NCBI RefSeq assembly: GCF_900169175.1
Contig: NZ_FXZM01000004.1
Coordinates: forward strand, 1-64,000
Direction of reading: 5' to 3'
DNA from: Brevibacterium jeotgali
GTDB taxonomy: Bacteria > Actinomycetota > Actinomycetes > Actinomycetales > Brevibacteriaceae
DNA length: 64,000 nucleotides
Shown here: piece by piece, positions 40,748 to 50,114 of the stretch
How positions within the stretch are numbered: position 1 is the first letter of the stretch
Layout of the letters: each line of letters starts with the position of its first letter
Notes under the pieces: generated by a model
The model's database searches: none
Seen by the model: the letters and a program-made list of their open reading frames with translations, nothing else
What the model was told of the DNA's origin: nothing
Translations under genes and position numbers: made by a program

Positions 40748-42118
40748 GTGACGGACACGCTCGTCATCACAGGAACAGAGGTCTTCGACGGAGACCGCTT
40801 CATCGGCACGCACGACGTCCTGGTGCGGGGTGGCGTGATCGAAGCCGTCCGCAGTGCGGAGGCGGGAGGAGCGCCTGTGGCGGCCGAGGCCTCGGCGGCG
40901 GGGTCCGTCGTCGACGTCGTCGATGGGAGCGGGCAGACCCTCACACCGGGTCTCATCGACTGCCACGTGCATGTGGCGACGGAGGGCGCCGGCAGTCTCG
41001 ACGCCTTCGTCGAACCGTTCTCGCTGCAGTTCTTCCGAGCGGCGCGGAACCTGGAGAAGACGCTGCAGGCGGGTGTGACGACGGCGCGGGACGCAGGTGG
41101 CGCGGACGCGGGCGTGAAGGCGGCGCTCGCAGAGGGTCTGGTCGACGGACCGGATCTGCGCGCGGCCGTGTCGATCATGAGCCAGACCGGTGGGCACGGC
41201 GACGGGCGGATGGCGTCCCGCGCGCACATGCCGCTGCTCGCGGGGCATCCGGGCCGGCCGGACGGCGTGGCCGACGGGCTCGAAGGGGTGCGTGCGAAGA
41301 CGCGGGAGATCCTGCGGGCGGGCGCCGACCACATCAAGATCTGCTCGACGGGCGGCGTGCTGTCACCCGCTGACGATCCGCGGCACAGCCAGTTCACGCA
41401 GGCGGAGATCGAGGTGGTCGTCGCCGAGGCCGCGGCGCAGGGCACGTACGTCATGTCGCACGCACAGGGCGCGGAGGGCATCCGCAGCGCGCTGCGCGCA
41501 GGGGTGCGGTCGATCGAGCACGGCATCTACCTGGACGCGCAGACGATCGAGCTGTTCCTCGAGAAGGACGCGTTCCTCGTCCCGACTCTGCAGGCTCCGC
41601 AGGCGGTCATCGATGCGGCGGACGCGGGTGCAGCGCTGCCGCCGGCGGTCGTGGAGAAGGCACGGATGGTCGCGGACATCCATCGTGAGGCGATCGCGGC
41701 CGCGCATCAGGCGGGCGTGAAGATCGCGATGGGCACGGACGCCGGTGTGGGACCCCACGGGGAGAACCTCGAGGAGTTGGAGCTGATGGTCGGCATCGGT
41801 CTGTCGACGGAGGAGGCGCTGCGGGCCGGGACGACGGCGGCGGCAGCGCTCTTGGGGCTGGACTCCGTTGAAGCAGTGGCCGGTGCGGGCGCCGGTGGCG
41901 TGCCGAGCGGTGTCGCCGGTGGTGGCGGTGCTGCGGCCGGCGGTGAAACGGGCGGTGGTGCGTCGGCTGCTGCAGGCGGGCTGGCACTTGTGGGCCGCGT
42001 GGCCCCCGGCTACGCGGCGGACTTGGTGCTGTTCGAGGGCGATCTGTCCCGCGTCGGGCTGTCTGAAGCGCGCAGGCGAGTGTCCCAGGTGTACCGCGGC
42101 GGCGTGCGGAAGCGGTGA
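40748..42118 (+). CDS. Metal-dependent amidohydrolase (Xaa-Pro/imidazolonepropionase-like)
   Basis: A 456-residue TIM-barrel hydrolase. Metal ligands: HVHV in TPGLIDCHVHVATEG near residue 80, a carboxylated Lys in DHIKICSTGGV near 199, His in VMSHAQGAEG and RSIEHGIYL, and Asp in KIAMGTDAGVG near 335. Relatives cleave cyclic amides, carbamates or dipeptides; the exact substrate is open. A Gly/Ala-rich low-complexity insertion (GAGAGGVPSGVAGGGGAAAG) splits the C-terminal part. GTG 40748 has AAGGAGG 7 nt upstream. Only 11 bases separate it from the convergent Fic gene. Confidence 0.86.
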   Translation: MTDTLVITGTEVFDGDRFIGTHDVLVRGGVIEAVRSAEAGGAPVAAEASAAGSVVDVVDGSGQTLTPGLIDCHVHVATEGAGSLDAFVEPFSLQFFRAARNLEKTLQAGVTTARDAGGADAGVKAALAEGLVDGPDLRAAVSIMSQTGGHGDGRMASRAHMPLLAGHPGRPDGVADGLEGVRAKTREILRAGADHIKICSTGGVLSPADDPRHSQFTQAEIEVVVAEAAAQGTYVMSHAQGAEGIRSALRAGVRSIEHGIYLDAQTIELFLEKDAFLVPTLQAPQAVIDAADAGAALPPAVVEKARMVADIHREAIAAAHQAGVKIAMGTDAGVGPHGENLEELELMVGIGLSTEEALRAGTTAAAALLGLDSVEAVAGAGAGGVPSGVAGGGGAAAGGETGGGASAAAGGLALVGRVAPGYAADLVLFEGDLSRVGLSEARRRVSQVYRGGVRKR

Positions 42119-42129
42119 GCGCGTCCTGC

Positions 42130-43419
42130 TCAGAGCGGGCGAGCGGGAACCGGCCGGTTCGGAGGGGAGAGCCGTGTATCGAACTGCGTGCTCGCCAGCC
42201 TTCGTTCGGCGACGGAGATGAGATTCAGCAGATCCGGCGAGAGGAATGCTCGCTTGCCGCGACCGATGGATGCGGTCTCCAGCACGTGAGCCTCACGCAG
42301 AGTTTCGAGGGCCGTATGAGCGGCCTGAGGAGATACGCCGTGGATGCGGGCCACTGTCACGGGGGTGAGGACGGGCGTCCCCGGCAGATCGTTGAGGATG
42401 AGTGTGACCGCTGAGTCGCTCCGAAGGGCTCGACTCCTGCCCTCGGCCTTTCGACGATCGGTGATGAGGGCGGTCCATTCTTCTCGAAGCGCGTCGATGT
42501 CGTCGGCCAGTTCACTCGCGCGCTCGGCTGCGTGGAGGACGGCCTCGACGAAGACAGAGATCCATGTTTCCTTCCCCTCCACAACCTGCCGTGAGTCCGA
42601 CGACCCGTCCCGTCGATACGCAGTGAGCCCGTGGATGTACTCGTCGCGGAACGTGGCGAGCACGAGGCTCACCGGCAGGATGGAATCGGCGGAGAGACCG
42701 CGGCGCGTGAGGACGGTGTGGATGATCGCGCGCCCTACTCGACCGTTGCCGTCTGCAAAGGGGTGGATGGTCTCGAACTGAGCGTGCGCGAGTGCCGCTT
42801 GGACGATGGGGGAGTGCGCCGCGCCGTTCATGTATTCGACGAGGTCATCCATGAGTCCTTCGACATGTTCGGGTCCGGGGGGCACGAACTCTGCTTCGAA
42901 CGGGTGATACGCGGACCCGCCCAGCCAGTTCTGAGTGGTCCGTACTCCGTGAAGGCGCGGGGCATCGGTCAGCAGGGAGCTCTGGAGCTCCAGGAGATGG
43001 TCGGTAGTGATCGTTCCTGTGTCGGCGATCGTCTGCGAGGCATCGCGCACTGCGGTCATATTGTTGGCAACGAGGACCGCGGTGTCACTGAGTCCTTCGA
43101 CGTCTTCAGATTGCCCCAGCTCTGCGAGTGCGATCTTCTTGGCGCTCGGGGCGAGCCCCTCGATCCGAGAGGATGCGATCGCCTCGGAACGGAGCAGGAA
43201 CCTGCTGAGTGACGCGAGGCCGTGAGCGCTGCGCCGGTCGAGCCGACGCACCGCAGTCTCGGCTTCTGCCAGCAGCCGGGCGGTCGCGGGGCTCAGCATG
43301 AGCGGCGCGTCTGTGAGCAGGTCGGGGATGTACGCGCAGAACTCCCCTGAGCGCCTCTCCCGTCGGGGCACGCCGGAGTCCACCTCTGACTCCCAGTGCC
43401 GCGGTTGCCAGATCCCCAC
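42130..43419 (-). CDS. Fic-family AMP-transferase with winged-helix C-terminus
   Basis: A 429-residue Fic protein that attaches AMP or another nucleotide part to hydroxyl groups on target proteins. The catalytic loop is HPFADGNGRVGR near residue 200, complete with His, acidic residue and both Arg. Near residue 75 SSRIEG fits the (S/T)xxxE(G/N) inhibitory helix of class II Fic proteins, which blocks the ATP site. The last 90 residues look like a winged helix (HGVSPQAAHTALETLREAHVLE), so it may bind DNA and control its own gene. GTG 43419 follows GGAGG. A perfect palindrome at 43517-43553 lies 100 nt upstream and is a natural candidate operator. No separate antitoxin is visible. Confidence 0.9.
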   Translation of the reverse strand: MGIWQPRHWESEVDSGVPRRERRSGEFCAYIPDLLTDAPLMLSPATARLLAEAETAVRRLDRRSAHGLASLSRFLLRSEAIASSRIEGLAPSAKKIALAELGQSEDVEGLSDTAVLVANNMTAVRDASQTIADTGTITTDHLLELQSSLLTDAPRLHGVRTTQNWLGGSAYHPFEAEFVPPGPEHVEGLMDDLVEYMNGAAHSPIVQAALAHAQFETIHPFADGNGRVGRAIIHTVLTRRGLSADSILPVSLVLATFRDEYIHGLTAYRRDGSSDSRQVVEGKETWISVFVEAVLHAAERASELADDIDALREEWTALITDRRKAEGRSRALRSDSAVTLILNDLPGTPVLTPVTVARIHGVSPQAAHTALETLREAHVLETASIGRGKRAFLSPDLLNLISVAERRLASTQFDTRLSPPNRPVPARPL

Positions 43420-43516
43420 GGTGCCTCCTCGATCGTCTTGCGCGGTGCGCGAGCAGGGCCCGTTCCCGGTCAGCCGGTTCTCCGTGCATGTAGCGCTTGT
43501 CGTGGACTCGAGCGGG

Positions 43517-43553
43517 CCCCTGATCAACTTTAACCCTTAAAGTTGATCAGGGG
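43517..43553. promoter_or_regulatory. 17-bp inverted repeat upstream of the Fic gene
   Basis: CCCCTGATCAACTTTAA at 43517-43533 and TTAAAGTTGATCAGGGG at 43537-43553 are exact complements around CCC. Such an AT-rich centre is rare in this DNA. Likely an operator/promoter for the minus-strand Fic gene, possibly bound by its winged-helix domain. Confidence 0.6.
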
Positions 43554-43608
43554 GCCGGTCCATCTGATCTAGCCGTTATCCTGCATCCGGTCTGCGGCTG
43601 TCACCCCT

Positions 43609-44823
43609 TCACACGAAGCTCACCAGCACGCTCGCGATGACCACGGAGCCGGCGCTCACCGAGGTGAAGCCTCCCACCAGCATGGCGGGCAGCATCGCGT
43701 CCGTGAGCTGCTCGCGCTCCTCGTCGTCGCGCCCCACGGAACGGGCGACCTCGGCGGTGAGCAGATAGTCCGCGGGGAAGCCATACATCGCGGTGAGCGC
43801 GACGGACATGCCGAGGGACGACTTCCACCGCAGCAGCTTCGTCGCGACGAACCCGCCCAGCATGATGCCGGCGCCGCCGACGATGAGGATGACCACCATC
43901 GGCAGCAGCGCGGCGAGGACGTCGGACAGCGACGCAGTCACCAGCGGTGCCATGATGATCGCGATGACACCGGCCATCGCGATGCCGAACGAGTTGGACT
44001 TCTCGAGTGCCCGCTCCGGGGTGAGGCCGATGGCCGTCGACGCGATGCCCAGGAGCAGTGCGAGGATCGACGCCGGGATGTGGGTGGGGACGGCCAGCAG
44101 CGTTGCGACCGATCCTCCCAGCAGCACGGCGAACAGGTTGAAGAGCTGGTTGTCGGCGAGGAACGGGGGCAGGTCCACCGGCTTCTTCTTCGTCGCGACG
44201 GCCGTGCCGCCCTGACCGCCGCCCGCAGGACTGCCCTCGCCGCTGCTCGCCCGCGACTTCGCCTCCGTCGACAGCCTCTCCAGCTCCCCGCTGTCGCGCA
44301 GGCTGATCGCGAAGCGGCGCAGCAGGAAGTTCGTCATGGGCATCGCGGGCAGCGACTGCATCATGAGGACCAGGGACGGAAGGACGATGATCGCCGATGA
44401 CACTCCGGCGGCTGTCAGTCCCTCCGTCGTGAGGCTCGTCGCGACGATCCCGCCGGACAGCGGCCCCGCTCCAGCCACGAAGTGCTCGAATCCGAACAGC
44501 GGCGCGACGACCGCGGCAAGCAGCAGCACTGCGACGAGCATGCCGGAGAGCGCGATGATGACGGACCGCCACTGCTTGAGCAGGGTGGGCAGCGGGATGA
44601 GCGAGCCCATGTGGAAGAGGATCGGCGCCACCAGGATCGTGTAGATCGCCGGCATCATCGAATCGTCGACGACGGTCTTCGGGACGAGGCCCAGCTGCGC
44701 GAAGATGAAGATGCCCAGCATCGCGACGAGCAGGCTGGGGACCCGGGCCCTCGACCAGATCGAGACGAGTTCGCCCACCGCGATGAACGCGAGGACGATG
44801 GCGGCACTGTAGATCGGCTCCAT
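43609..44823 (-). CDS. Polytopic membrane protein, GltS/2-hydroxycarboxylate symporter-like
   Basis: A 404-residue protein with about 10-11 helices. It reads like two inverted halves joined by a charged cytoplasmic loop near residues 175-215 (KSRASSGEGSPAGGGQGGTAVATKKK). Glycine-rich re-entrant-like segments GPLSGGIVATSLTTEGLTAAG in the first half and LVGGFTSVSAGSVVIAS at the end recall sodium:glutamate (GltS) and citrate-type symporters. Similarity is by pattern only, so substrate and ion are not assigned. ATG 44823 follows AGAGGAG. The gap to the next gene (44824-45058) holds only short CACGCA/ACACGCA repeats. Confidence 0.6.
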   Translation of the reverse strand: MEPIYSAAIVLAFIAVGELVSIWSRARVPSLLVAMLGIFIFAQLGLVPKTVVDDSMMPAIYTILVAPILFHMGSLIPLPTLLKQWRSVIIALSGMLVAVLLLAAVVAPLFGFEHFVAGAGPLSGGIVATSLTTEGLTAAGVSSAIIVLPSLVLMMQSLPAMPMTNFLLRRFAISLRDSGELERLSTEAKSRASSGEGSPAGGGQGGTAVATKKKPVDLPPFLADNQLFNLFAVLLGGSVATLLAVPTHIPASILALLLGIASTAIGLTPERALEKSNSFGIAMAGVIAIIMAPLVTASLSDVLAALLPMVVILIVGGAGIMLGGFVATKLLRWKSSLGMSVALTAMYGFPADYLLTAEVARSVGRDDEEREQLTDAMLPAMLVGGFTSVSAGSVVIASVLVSFV

Positions 44824-45058
44824 GAGGAGGCTCCTCTGCTGACGCTGGGAGAGCCGCCGAGGTCCGACTCACTGCCGAATCCGCCGTCGCCCTCGTGTGT
44901 GATCCCCCTCACGCGAACCCGATAGGGCGCCTGCGTCACGCACCACGACACTCATCAAGACACGCATTAAGACACGCACGACGTCACGCACCGCGACGCG
45001 CACCGTCACGCGAGTCCGTCGACCGTCCGCGGCGTGTGCCCGGTCCTGCGGGGGCGGG

Positions 45059-46756
45059 TCACACGTGGGTGAGCGCCTTGATGAGCTCCACCTTGCGGAT
45101 CTTCCCGGTCGCCGTCATCGGCATCGAATCGACCAGGACGACTTCGGGGACCTTGTAGCCGGCCATCTGTCGCCCGGCCCATGCGCGGATGTCGTCGACG
45201 GATGCGCTGGAGTCCTCGCGGAGTTCGATGAAGGCGACCGGCTTCTGTCCCGTGTCTGCGTCGTCGCGCGGCGCGACGGCCACCCGCTCGACCGCTTCGT
45301 GTGCGCGCATGAAGGATTCGACCTCGGAGGGGAAGACGCTCATCCCGTTGACCTTGATCATCTCCTTCGTCCGCGCGAGGTAGGTCAGTGCGCCGTGCTC
45401 GTCGAATCGCCCGGTGTCGCCCGTGAGCAGCCAGCCGTCGACCAGCGTGTCGCGCGTGTCCTCCGGCTTCTCGAAGTACGCGGTGAGGAGAGAGGGGGAG
45501 CGGACGAGGATCTGGCCCGGAGTGCCGACGGGGACCGGGCGAAGGTCCGGATCGACGACGACGATCAAGGTGCCCGGCACCGGGTAGCCGCAGTACACGG
45601 GTTCGGAGAGCAGGTCCTGGTCGTCGACCCCGAGCCCCAGGACGAAGGTGTCCGAGGTGTGGGTCTCGGTCATCCCGTAGGACGCCTCCCGCAGGGAGAC
45701 ACCGGTCGCGTCGCGCCACTGGGCGCGCAGTTCCGGGTCGAGCTTGCGGACGAAGGACACGGCGTTGCAGGTCGTCAACGACGCGGCGCGTGCGGCGCTG
45801 AAGTCCGGCAGCTCCATGATCTCCACGTAGTTGTCTGCGGGCCCGACCATGAACGTGACCCGCTGGGACTCGATGAGCTCGAGCGCCGCCTTGGCATTCC
45901 ACCGCGTCATCATGACGACTGTGGAGCCGTCGACGATCGGTACCAGCAGAGAGAGGTTCTCGCCTGCGATCCAGAACATCGGCAGGAAGCCCAGGGCGGA
46001 TTCGCGTCCGGTGCCGGGCGTGCGTCCCTGACCTGCCAGCGCGGCGAGGCCCGTGTAGACCATGTGCGCCTGCGTGTGTTCGCACCCCTTCGGCATCCCG
46101 GTCGTGCCACCGGTGTAGTTGAGCGCGGCGAGTGCATCAGGATCGACGTCGATCGGCTCGGCCGGGGAGTGCCCGAGGATCTCCGCCCAATCGCTGGGCA
46201 GCTGCGAGTCGACGGGACCGAACGGCGCCGGCGGGACGGCCTCGGACTCGAGCATGTCGCCCAGCTGCGTGTAGGCGACGGTCAGATCGGTCCCGAGATC
46301 GGCGCGCACCTCATCGATCTGCGGCGCGAAGTCGGGAAGGGCCAGGAGTGCGGACACCCCGGCGTCGCGCACTTCGTAGGCGAGCTCCTGGTTCTTGAAC
46401 ATCGGGTTGATCGGAACATGCACGGCGTTGATCCGCAGGATTCCGAGGAATGCGATGGTGAACTGCGGGCAGTTGGGGAGGTAGACGCCCACGCGGTCGC
46501 CGGGCTCGACGCCCTGGGAGGCGAGCCATCCGGCGAACGCCGCAGAGCTGCGATCGAGCTCTGCATAGGTGATGTCGCGGCCGTAGAAGTGGATCGCGGT
46601 GGTGTCCGGACGCTCGTCGGCCCACTTCCGGAGGTAGTCGATCAGGCTTCCGCCCGGGATCGGCTCGCTCAGGGTGCGGGGGACTTCGGGCGGCCAGAGG
46701 TCGCGGAGTCCGTCCAGTTCGGCTGCTGCGACTTCCCAGTCTCTCGCCATCGACAT
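45059..46756 (-). CDS. AMP-forming acyl-CoA synthetase
   Basis: A 565-residue adenylate-forming ligase (ATP + acid + CoA to acyl-CoA). The phosphate loop is YTGGTTGMPKG near residue 220, the A5 motif is YGMTETHT, A7 is LTGDTGRFDEHG, and the catalytic lysine motif A10 is TATGKIRK near the end. Length and order match the family. ATG 46756 follows GGAGA; the next ATG is two codons later. It is divergent from the acyl-CoA carboxylase gene and shares with it a region that has two TTGAC-N6-GTCAA boxes, so both should be controlled by the TetR protein encoded at 51939. It probably activates the acid that the carboxylase uses. Confidence 0.9.
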   Translation of the reverse strand: MSMARDWEVAAAELDGLRDLWPPEVPRTLSEPIPGGSLIDYLRKWADERPDTTAIHFYGRDITYAELDRSSAAFAGWLASQGVEPGDRVGVYLPNCPQFTIAFLGILRINAVHVPINPMFKNQELAYEVRDAGVSALLALPDFAPQIDEVRADLGTDLTVAYTQLGDMLESEAVPPAPFGPVDSQLPSDWAEILGHSPAEPIDVDPDALAALNYTGGTTGMPKGCEHTQAHMVYTGLAALAGQGRTPGTGRESALGFLPMFWIAGENLSLLVPIVDGSTVVMMTRWNAKAALELIESQRVTFMVGPADNYVEIMELPDFSAARAASLTTCNAVSFVRKLDPELRAQWRDATGVSLREASYGMTETHTSDTFVLGLGVDDQDLLSEPVYCGYPVPGTLIVVVDPDLRPVPVGTPGQILVRSPSLLTAYFEKPEDTRDTLVDGWLLTGDTGRFDEHGALTYLARTKEMIKVNGMSVFPSEVESFMRAHEAVERVAVAPRDDADTGQKPVAFIELREDSSASVDDIRAWAGRQMAGYKVPEVVLVDSMPMTATGKIRKVELIKALTHV

Positions 46757-46809
46757 CGTTGTCTCCGATCTGCTGCTGTGGTGCCGGCGTGACATCCTTG
46801 TCCTCAGAA

Positions 46810-46874
46810 ATCATCGCGCCGATTGACACGAGAGTCAACCGGTGGTTGAATCAGTCATTGACATAGGCGTCAAT
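46810..46874. promoter_or_regulatory. Two TTGAC-N6-GTCAA operator boxes between divergent genes
   Basis: Box 1 is TTGAC-ACGAGA-GTCAA at 46823-46838; box 2 is TTGAC-ATAGGC-GTCAA at 46858-46873, flanked by A and T. A minus-strand -35 (TTGACT at 46838-46833) with GATGAT 17 nt on, and a plus-strand TTGACA at 46823-46828 with TTGAAT 17 nt on, both overlap box 1. Repressor binding would shut both directions. Confidence 0.7.
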
Positions 46875-46889
46875 CGCTGGAGGGTCCTG

Positions 46890-49800
46890 ATGTCGACAGT
46901 TCTCGTCGCCAATCGCGGTGAAATCGCAGTACGGATAGTCGATGCCGTGCACGCGGTCGGGATGACGGCGGCGGTGATCCACACATCCGATGATGATGCT
47001 CATATCCGCCACGCTGACGAAGCAGTGCTGCTGAACGGCGTCGGGGCGTCCCCGTATCTGGAGATCGACCAGGTGATCGGCGCAGCACTGTCGTCCGGCG
47101 CCGCATACCTCCACCCGGGCTACGGGTTCCTCTCCGAGAATGCGGACCTCGCCCGTGCGTGCACTGAGGCCGGCATCGTGTTCATCGGACCGGATGCGGA
47201 CGCGCTCGACGTGTTCGGGGACAAGGCGAAGGCCCGCCGGCTGGCAGAGTCGGTCGCTGTTCCCGTGGTCCCCGGCACCGGACTGTCACCGACTCCCGCC
47301 GAGGCTGCGGAGTTCCTCCGCGAGCACGGCAGTGTGATGGTCAAAGCCACGGCAGGCGGCGGCGGCCGCGGGCTGCGTCGGGTGGACGATGCCTCAGACC
47401 TGCCGCGGGTGATGGACGAATGCTCCCGCGAAGCGGAGCATCACTTCGGATCCGGGGACTTCTTCCTCGAGAAGTTCGTCAGCGAACCTCGTCATATCGA
47501 GATCCAGGTGATCGGCGACGGGACCGCGTACCAGCACCTCGGCGAACGGGACTGCTCGGTGCAGCGCCGCAATCAGAAGATCGTCGAGATCGCTCCCAGC
47601 CCCAGCCTGACCGCAGAACTCCGTTCCGGTATGACAGACGCTGCGCTGACTATCGCATCCGCCGTCGGCCTCACCTCTCTCGCAACGGTCGAGTTCCTCG
47701 TATCCGGGGACGAGTTCTACTTCATGGAGGTCAACCCGCGACTGCAGGTGGAGCACACGGTCACTGAGCAGGTCACCGGCATCGACCTCGTCGCCGCACA
47801 GCTGAGGGTCGCGCAGGGTGCCGTGCTGGAGGACGTCGGCCTGGCAGAACCGCCGGCCGTCCACGGGTCGGCAGTCCAGGTCCGGGTGAATGCCGAGGCC
47901 CTCCAGGCTGACGGAACCCTCACCCCCAGCGCGGGGCCGGTCGACGACCTCGTGCTGCCGGCGGGTCGCTACGTCCGCGTCGACACCGCTCTGCGCGGAG
48001 GCGGGCGGATCAGTCCACGCTTCGATTCACTGGTCGCCAAGGTCATCGGCCACTCCGATTCCTTCCTCGGGGCCGTCGACGTCACGGCTCGCGCGCTCGC
48101 GGACCTGCGGATCGCGCCGCTGCAGACCAACCGCACGCTCCTGCACGCGATCCTGATCGACGAGACATTCCGTCGCTGCGATGTTGACACCGGCTATCTC
48201 GAGGCGGCCCTGCCGTCACTCGTCGAGCACACCCTGCCGGACGACCACATCGAGGCGCGACAGACGGAGTCGACGACGGCCGCGGTGCCGGAGGGCGCGG
48301 TGGCGATCACCGCGAAGCTCACCGGCGTGGTGATCTCGATCAACGCCGAGGTGGGTGACAGCGTCCGATCAGGGACCGTCCTCGCCGTCGTCGAATCGAT
48401 GAAGATGGAGCACCCGGTGACCGTGGATGTCGGGATGACACTCGCTGGAATCCTCGTGTCTCCGGGAGACACGGTGGACGCCGGCCAGACCCTCGCATAC
48501 GGCCAGGCCGGCGCGGACGATTCGGGAGCGGACCTCGGCGGCGGTGACCGTGCGACCGGTGCAGGTGACTGGGAGCAGGAGATCGAGGAGATCCGGCGCA
48601 GGCATGAGGAGGCCTACAAGCACGGCGGGGCTGCGAAGGTCGCCAGGCAGCATGAATCCGGTCGGCTGACTGCCCGCGAGCGGATCGCAGCACTGGCGGA
48701 CGAGGGGTCCTTCGATGAGATCGGCCCGCTCGCCGGGTACGGGGAGTACGACGAGGACGGGAACCTGCTGGGCGTCCGGCCGTCGAACTTCCTGTCCGGG
48801 ACCGGGCGGATCAGGGGCAGGCGCGCCCTGCTCGGGGTCGACGACTTCAGCATCCGCGGCGGATCGGGCGATGCCGCCGTGCACCAGAAGCAGGTCTTCA
48901 CCGAGCAGCTGGCCGGTGAGATGCGTGTGCCGATGGTGCGCGTGCTCGACGGCGCCAGCGGCGGCGGCAGCGTGAAGAAGGTGCTCACCGCGCAGGCCAT
49001 GTACCTGCCGGTCAACCCGGGGTGGGACCACGTGGTCGACAACATGTCGCGCATCCCCGTGGTCTCCGTCTGTGCGGGTCCGACGGTGGGGCTCGGTGCG
49101 GCGCGCTTCGTCATGTCGCACTTCGGGGTCATGGTCCAGGGCATCGGGCAGCTCTTCACCGCGGGCCCTCCGGTGGTCAAGGCGGCCACGGGGGAGGACC
49201 TGGACAAGGACGGGCTCGGGGGAGAGGCCGTGCACCGGACGAATGGGACGGTCGAGCGGTTCGTGCCCGATGAGGAGACCGCCTTCGAGGTCGTGCGCGA
49301 CTTCCTCTCCTACCTTCCCTCGTCAGTCGATGAGCTGCCTCCTGTCGCTGAGAACTCCGATCCCGTGGACAGGTCGGAGGAGTCCCTGGCCGCGGCGGTG
49401 CCTCGCAACCCGCGCCAGATCTACGCCATCGAACCGATTCTCCATGCGGTGTTCGACCACGGCTCCGTCTTCCGCTTCGCCGAGTACGGCGACGGGACCT
49501 ACACCGCGCTCGCCCGCCTGGATGGTCGCCCTGTCGGTGTCGTGACGGCCGACCCTTCGCAGGGCGCCACACTCTCGCGTGAAGGGGCGCAGGCGGTCGA
49601 GCGGCTCGTCGACATCTGCGAGGCGTTCCACCTCCCGCTGGTCAGCCTCACCGATCAGGCCGGGATGACGATCGGTCTGCAGGCGGAGAAGGACGCGACG
49701 ATCCGCGCGGGAGCACGGGCGATCGCCGCGATCTACCAGGCGCGCATTCCTCAGGCGGAGATCATCCTGCGGCGTGTCTACGGTGTCGGCGGTGCGGGCA

Positions 49801-50114
49801 TCGTCAACCGCCATCGCGCAGTGCGCAGCTGGGCGTGGCCGTCCGGCGACTGGGGCTCGCTGCCACCACAGGGCGGCATCGAGGCCGCGTTCCGTGCGGA
49901 GCTCGCCGCGCACGACGACCCGGAGAAGCGGCTCGCAGAGATCACCCATGAGATGGAGCTCGTGTCCTCGCGCTTCCGGACCGCGGAGACCTTCAGCGTG
50001 CAGGACATCATCGATCCGCGGACGACCCGTCGTCGACTGTGCGAATGGGTCGTCGACGCCTACGCCGTCCTGCCGCGACTGGTCGGAGAGCCGTCCTTCG
50101 GTGTCCGACCATGA
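46890..50114 (+). CDS. Single-chain biotin-dependent acyl-CoA carboxylase (BC-BCCP-CT fusion)
   Basis: A 1074-residue enzyme that carries all activities on one chain. The biotin carboxylase occupies about 1-445 (VLVANRGEIAVRI, the ATP loop KATAGGGGRGLRRV, catalytic EVNPRLQVEHTVTE). The biotin carrier, about 480-550, has the biotinyl lysine in VVESMKMEHPV. The carboxyltransferase, about 560-1070, shows the acyl-CoA carboxylase beta pattern: RLTARERIAALADEGSFDEIG, DDFSIRGGSGDAA and TDQAGMTIGLQAE. This order matches the long-chain type acyl-CoA carboxylases (LCC). ATG 46890 follows GGAGGG. The stop overlaps the next gene. It likely carboxylates the CoA ester from the neighbouring ligases. Confidence 0.9.
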   Translation: MSTVLVANRGEIAVRIVDAVHAVGMTAAVIHTSDDDAHIRHADEAVLLNGVGASPYLEIDQVIGAALSSGAAYLHPGYGFLSENADLARACTEAGIVFIGPDADALDVFGDKAKARRLAESVAVPVVPGTGLSPTPAEAAEFLREHGSVMVKATAGGGGRGLRRVDDASDLPRVMDECSREAEHHFGSGDFFLEKFVSEPRHIEIQVIGDGTAYQHLGERDCSVQRRNQKIVEIAPSPSLTAELRSGMTDAALTIASAVGLTSLATVEFLVSGDEFYFMEVNPRLQVEHTVTEQVTGIDLVAAQLRVAQGAVLEDVGLAEPPAVHGSAVQVRVNAEALQADGTLTPSAGPVDDLVLPAGRYVRVDTALRGGGRISPRFDSLVAKVIGHSDSFLGAVDVTARALADLRIAPLQTNRTLLHAILIDETFRRCDVDTGYLEAALPSLVEHTLPDDHIEARQTESTTAAVPEGAVAITAKLTGVVISINAEVGDSVRSGTVLAVVESMKMEHPVTVDVGMTLAGILVSPGDTVDAGQTLAYGQAGADDSGADLGGGDRATGAGDWEQEIEEIRRRHEEAYKHGGAAKVARQHESGRLTARERIAALADEGSFDEIGPLAGYGEYDEDGNLLGVRPSNFLSGTGRIRGRRALLGVDDFSIRGGSGDAAVHQKQVFTEQLAGEMRVPMVRVLDGASGGGSVKKVLTAQAMYLPVNPGWDHVVDNMSRIPVVSVCAGPTVGLGAARFVMSHFGVMVQGIGQLFTAGPPVVKAATGEDLDKDGLGGEAVHRTNGTVERFVPDEETAFEVVRDFLSYLPSSVDELPPVAENSDPVDRSEESLAAAVPRNPRQIYAIEPILHAVFDHGSVFRFAEYGDGTYTALARLDGRPVGVVTADPSQGATLSREGAQAVERLVDICEAFHLPLVSLTDQAGMTIGLQAEKDATIRAGARAIAAIYQARIPQAEIILRRVYGVGGAGIVNRHRAVRSWAWPSGDWGSLPPQGGIEAAFRAELAAHDDPEKRLAEITHEMELVSSRFRTAETFSVQDIIDPRTTRRRLCEWVVDAYAVLPRLVGEPSFGVRP

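Noticed and set aside
45065..46792. Plus-strand 575-codon open frame opposite the acyl-CoA synthetase
   Set aside because: No motifs, and it covers exactly the ligase whose A5, A7 and A10 motifs are intact on the minus strand.
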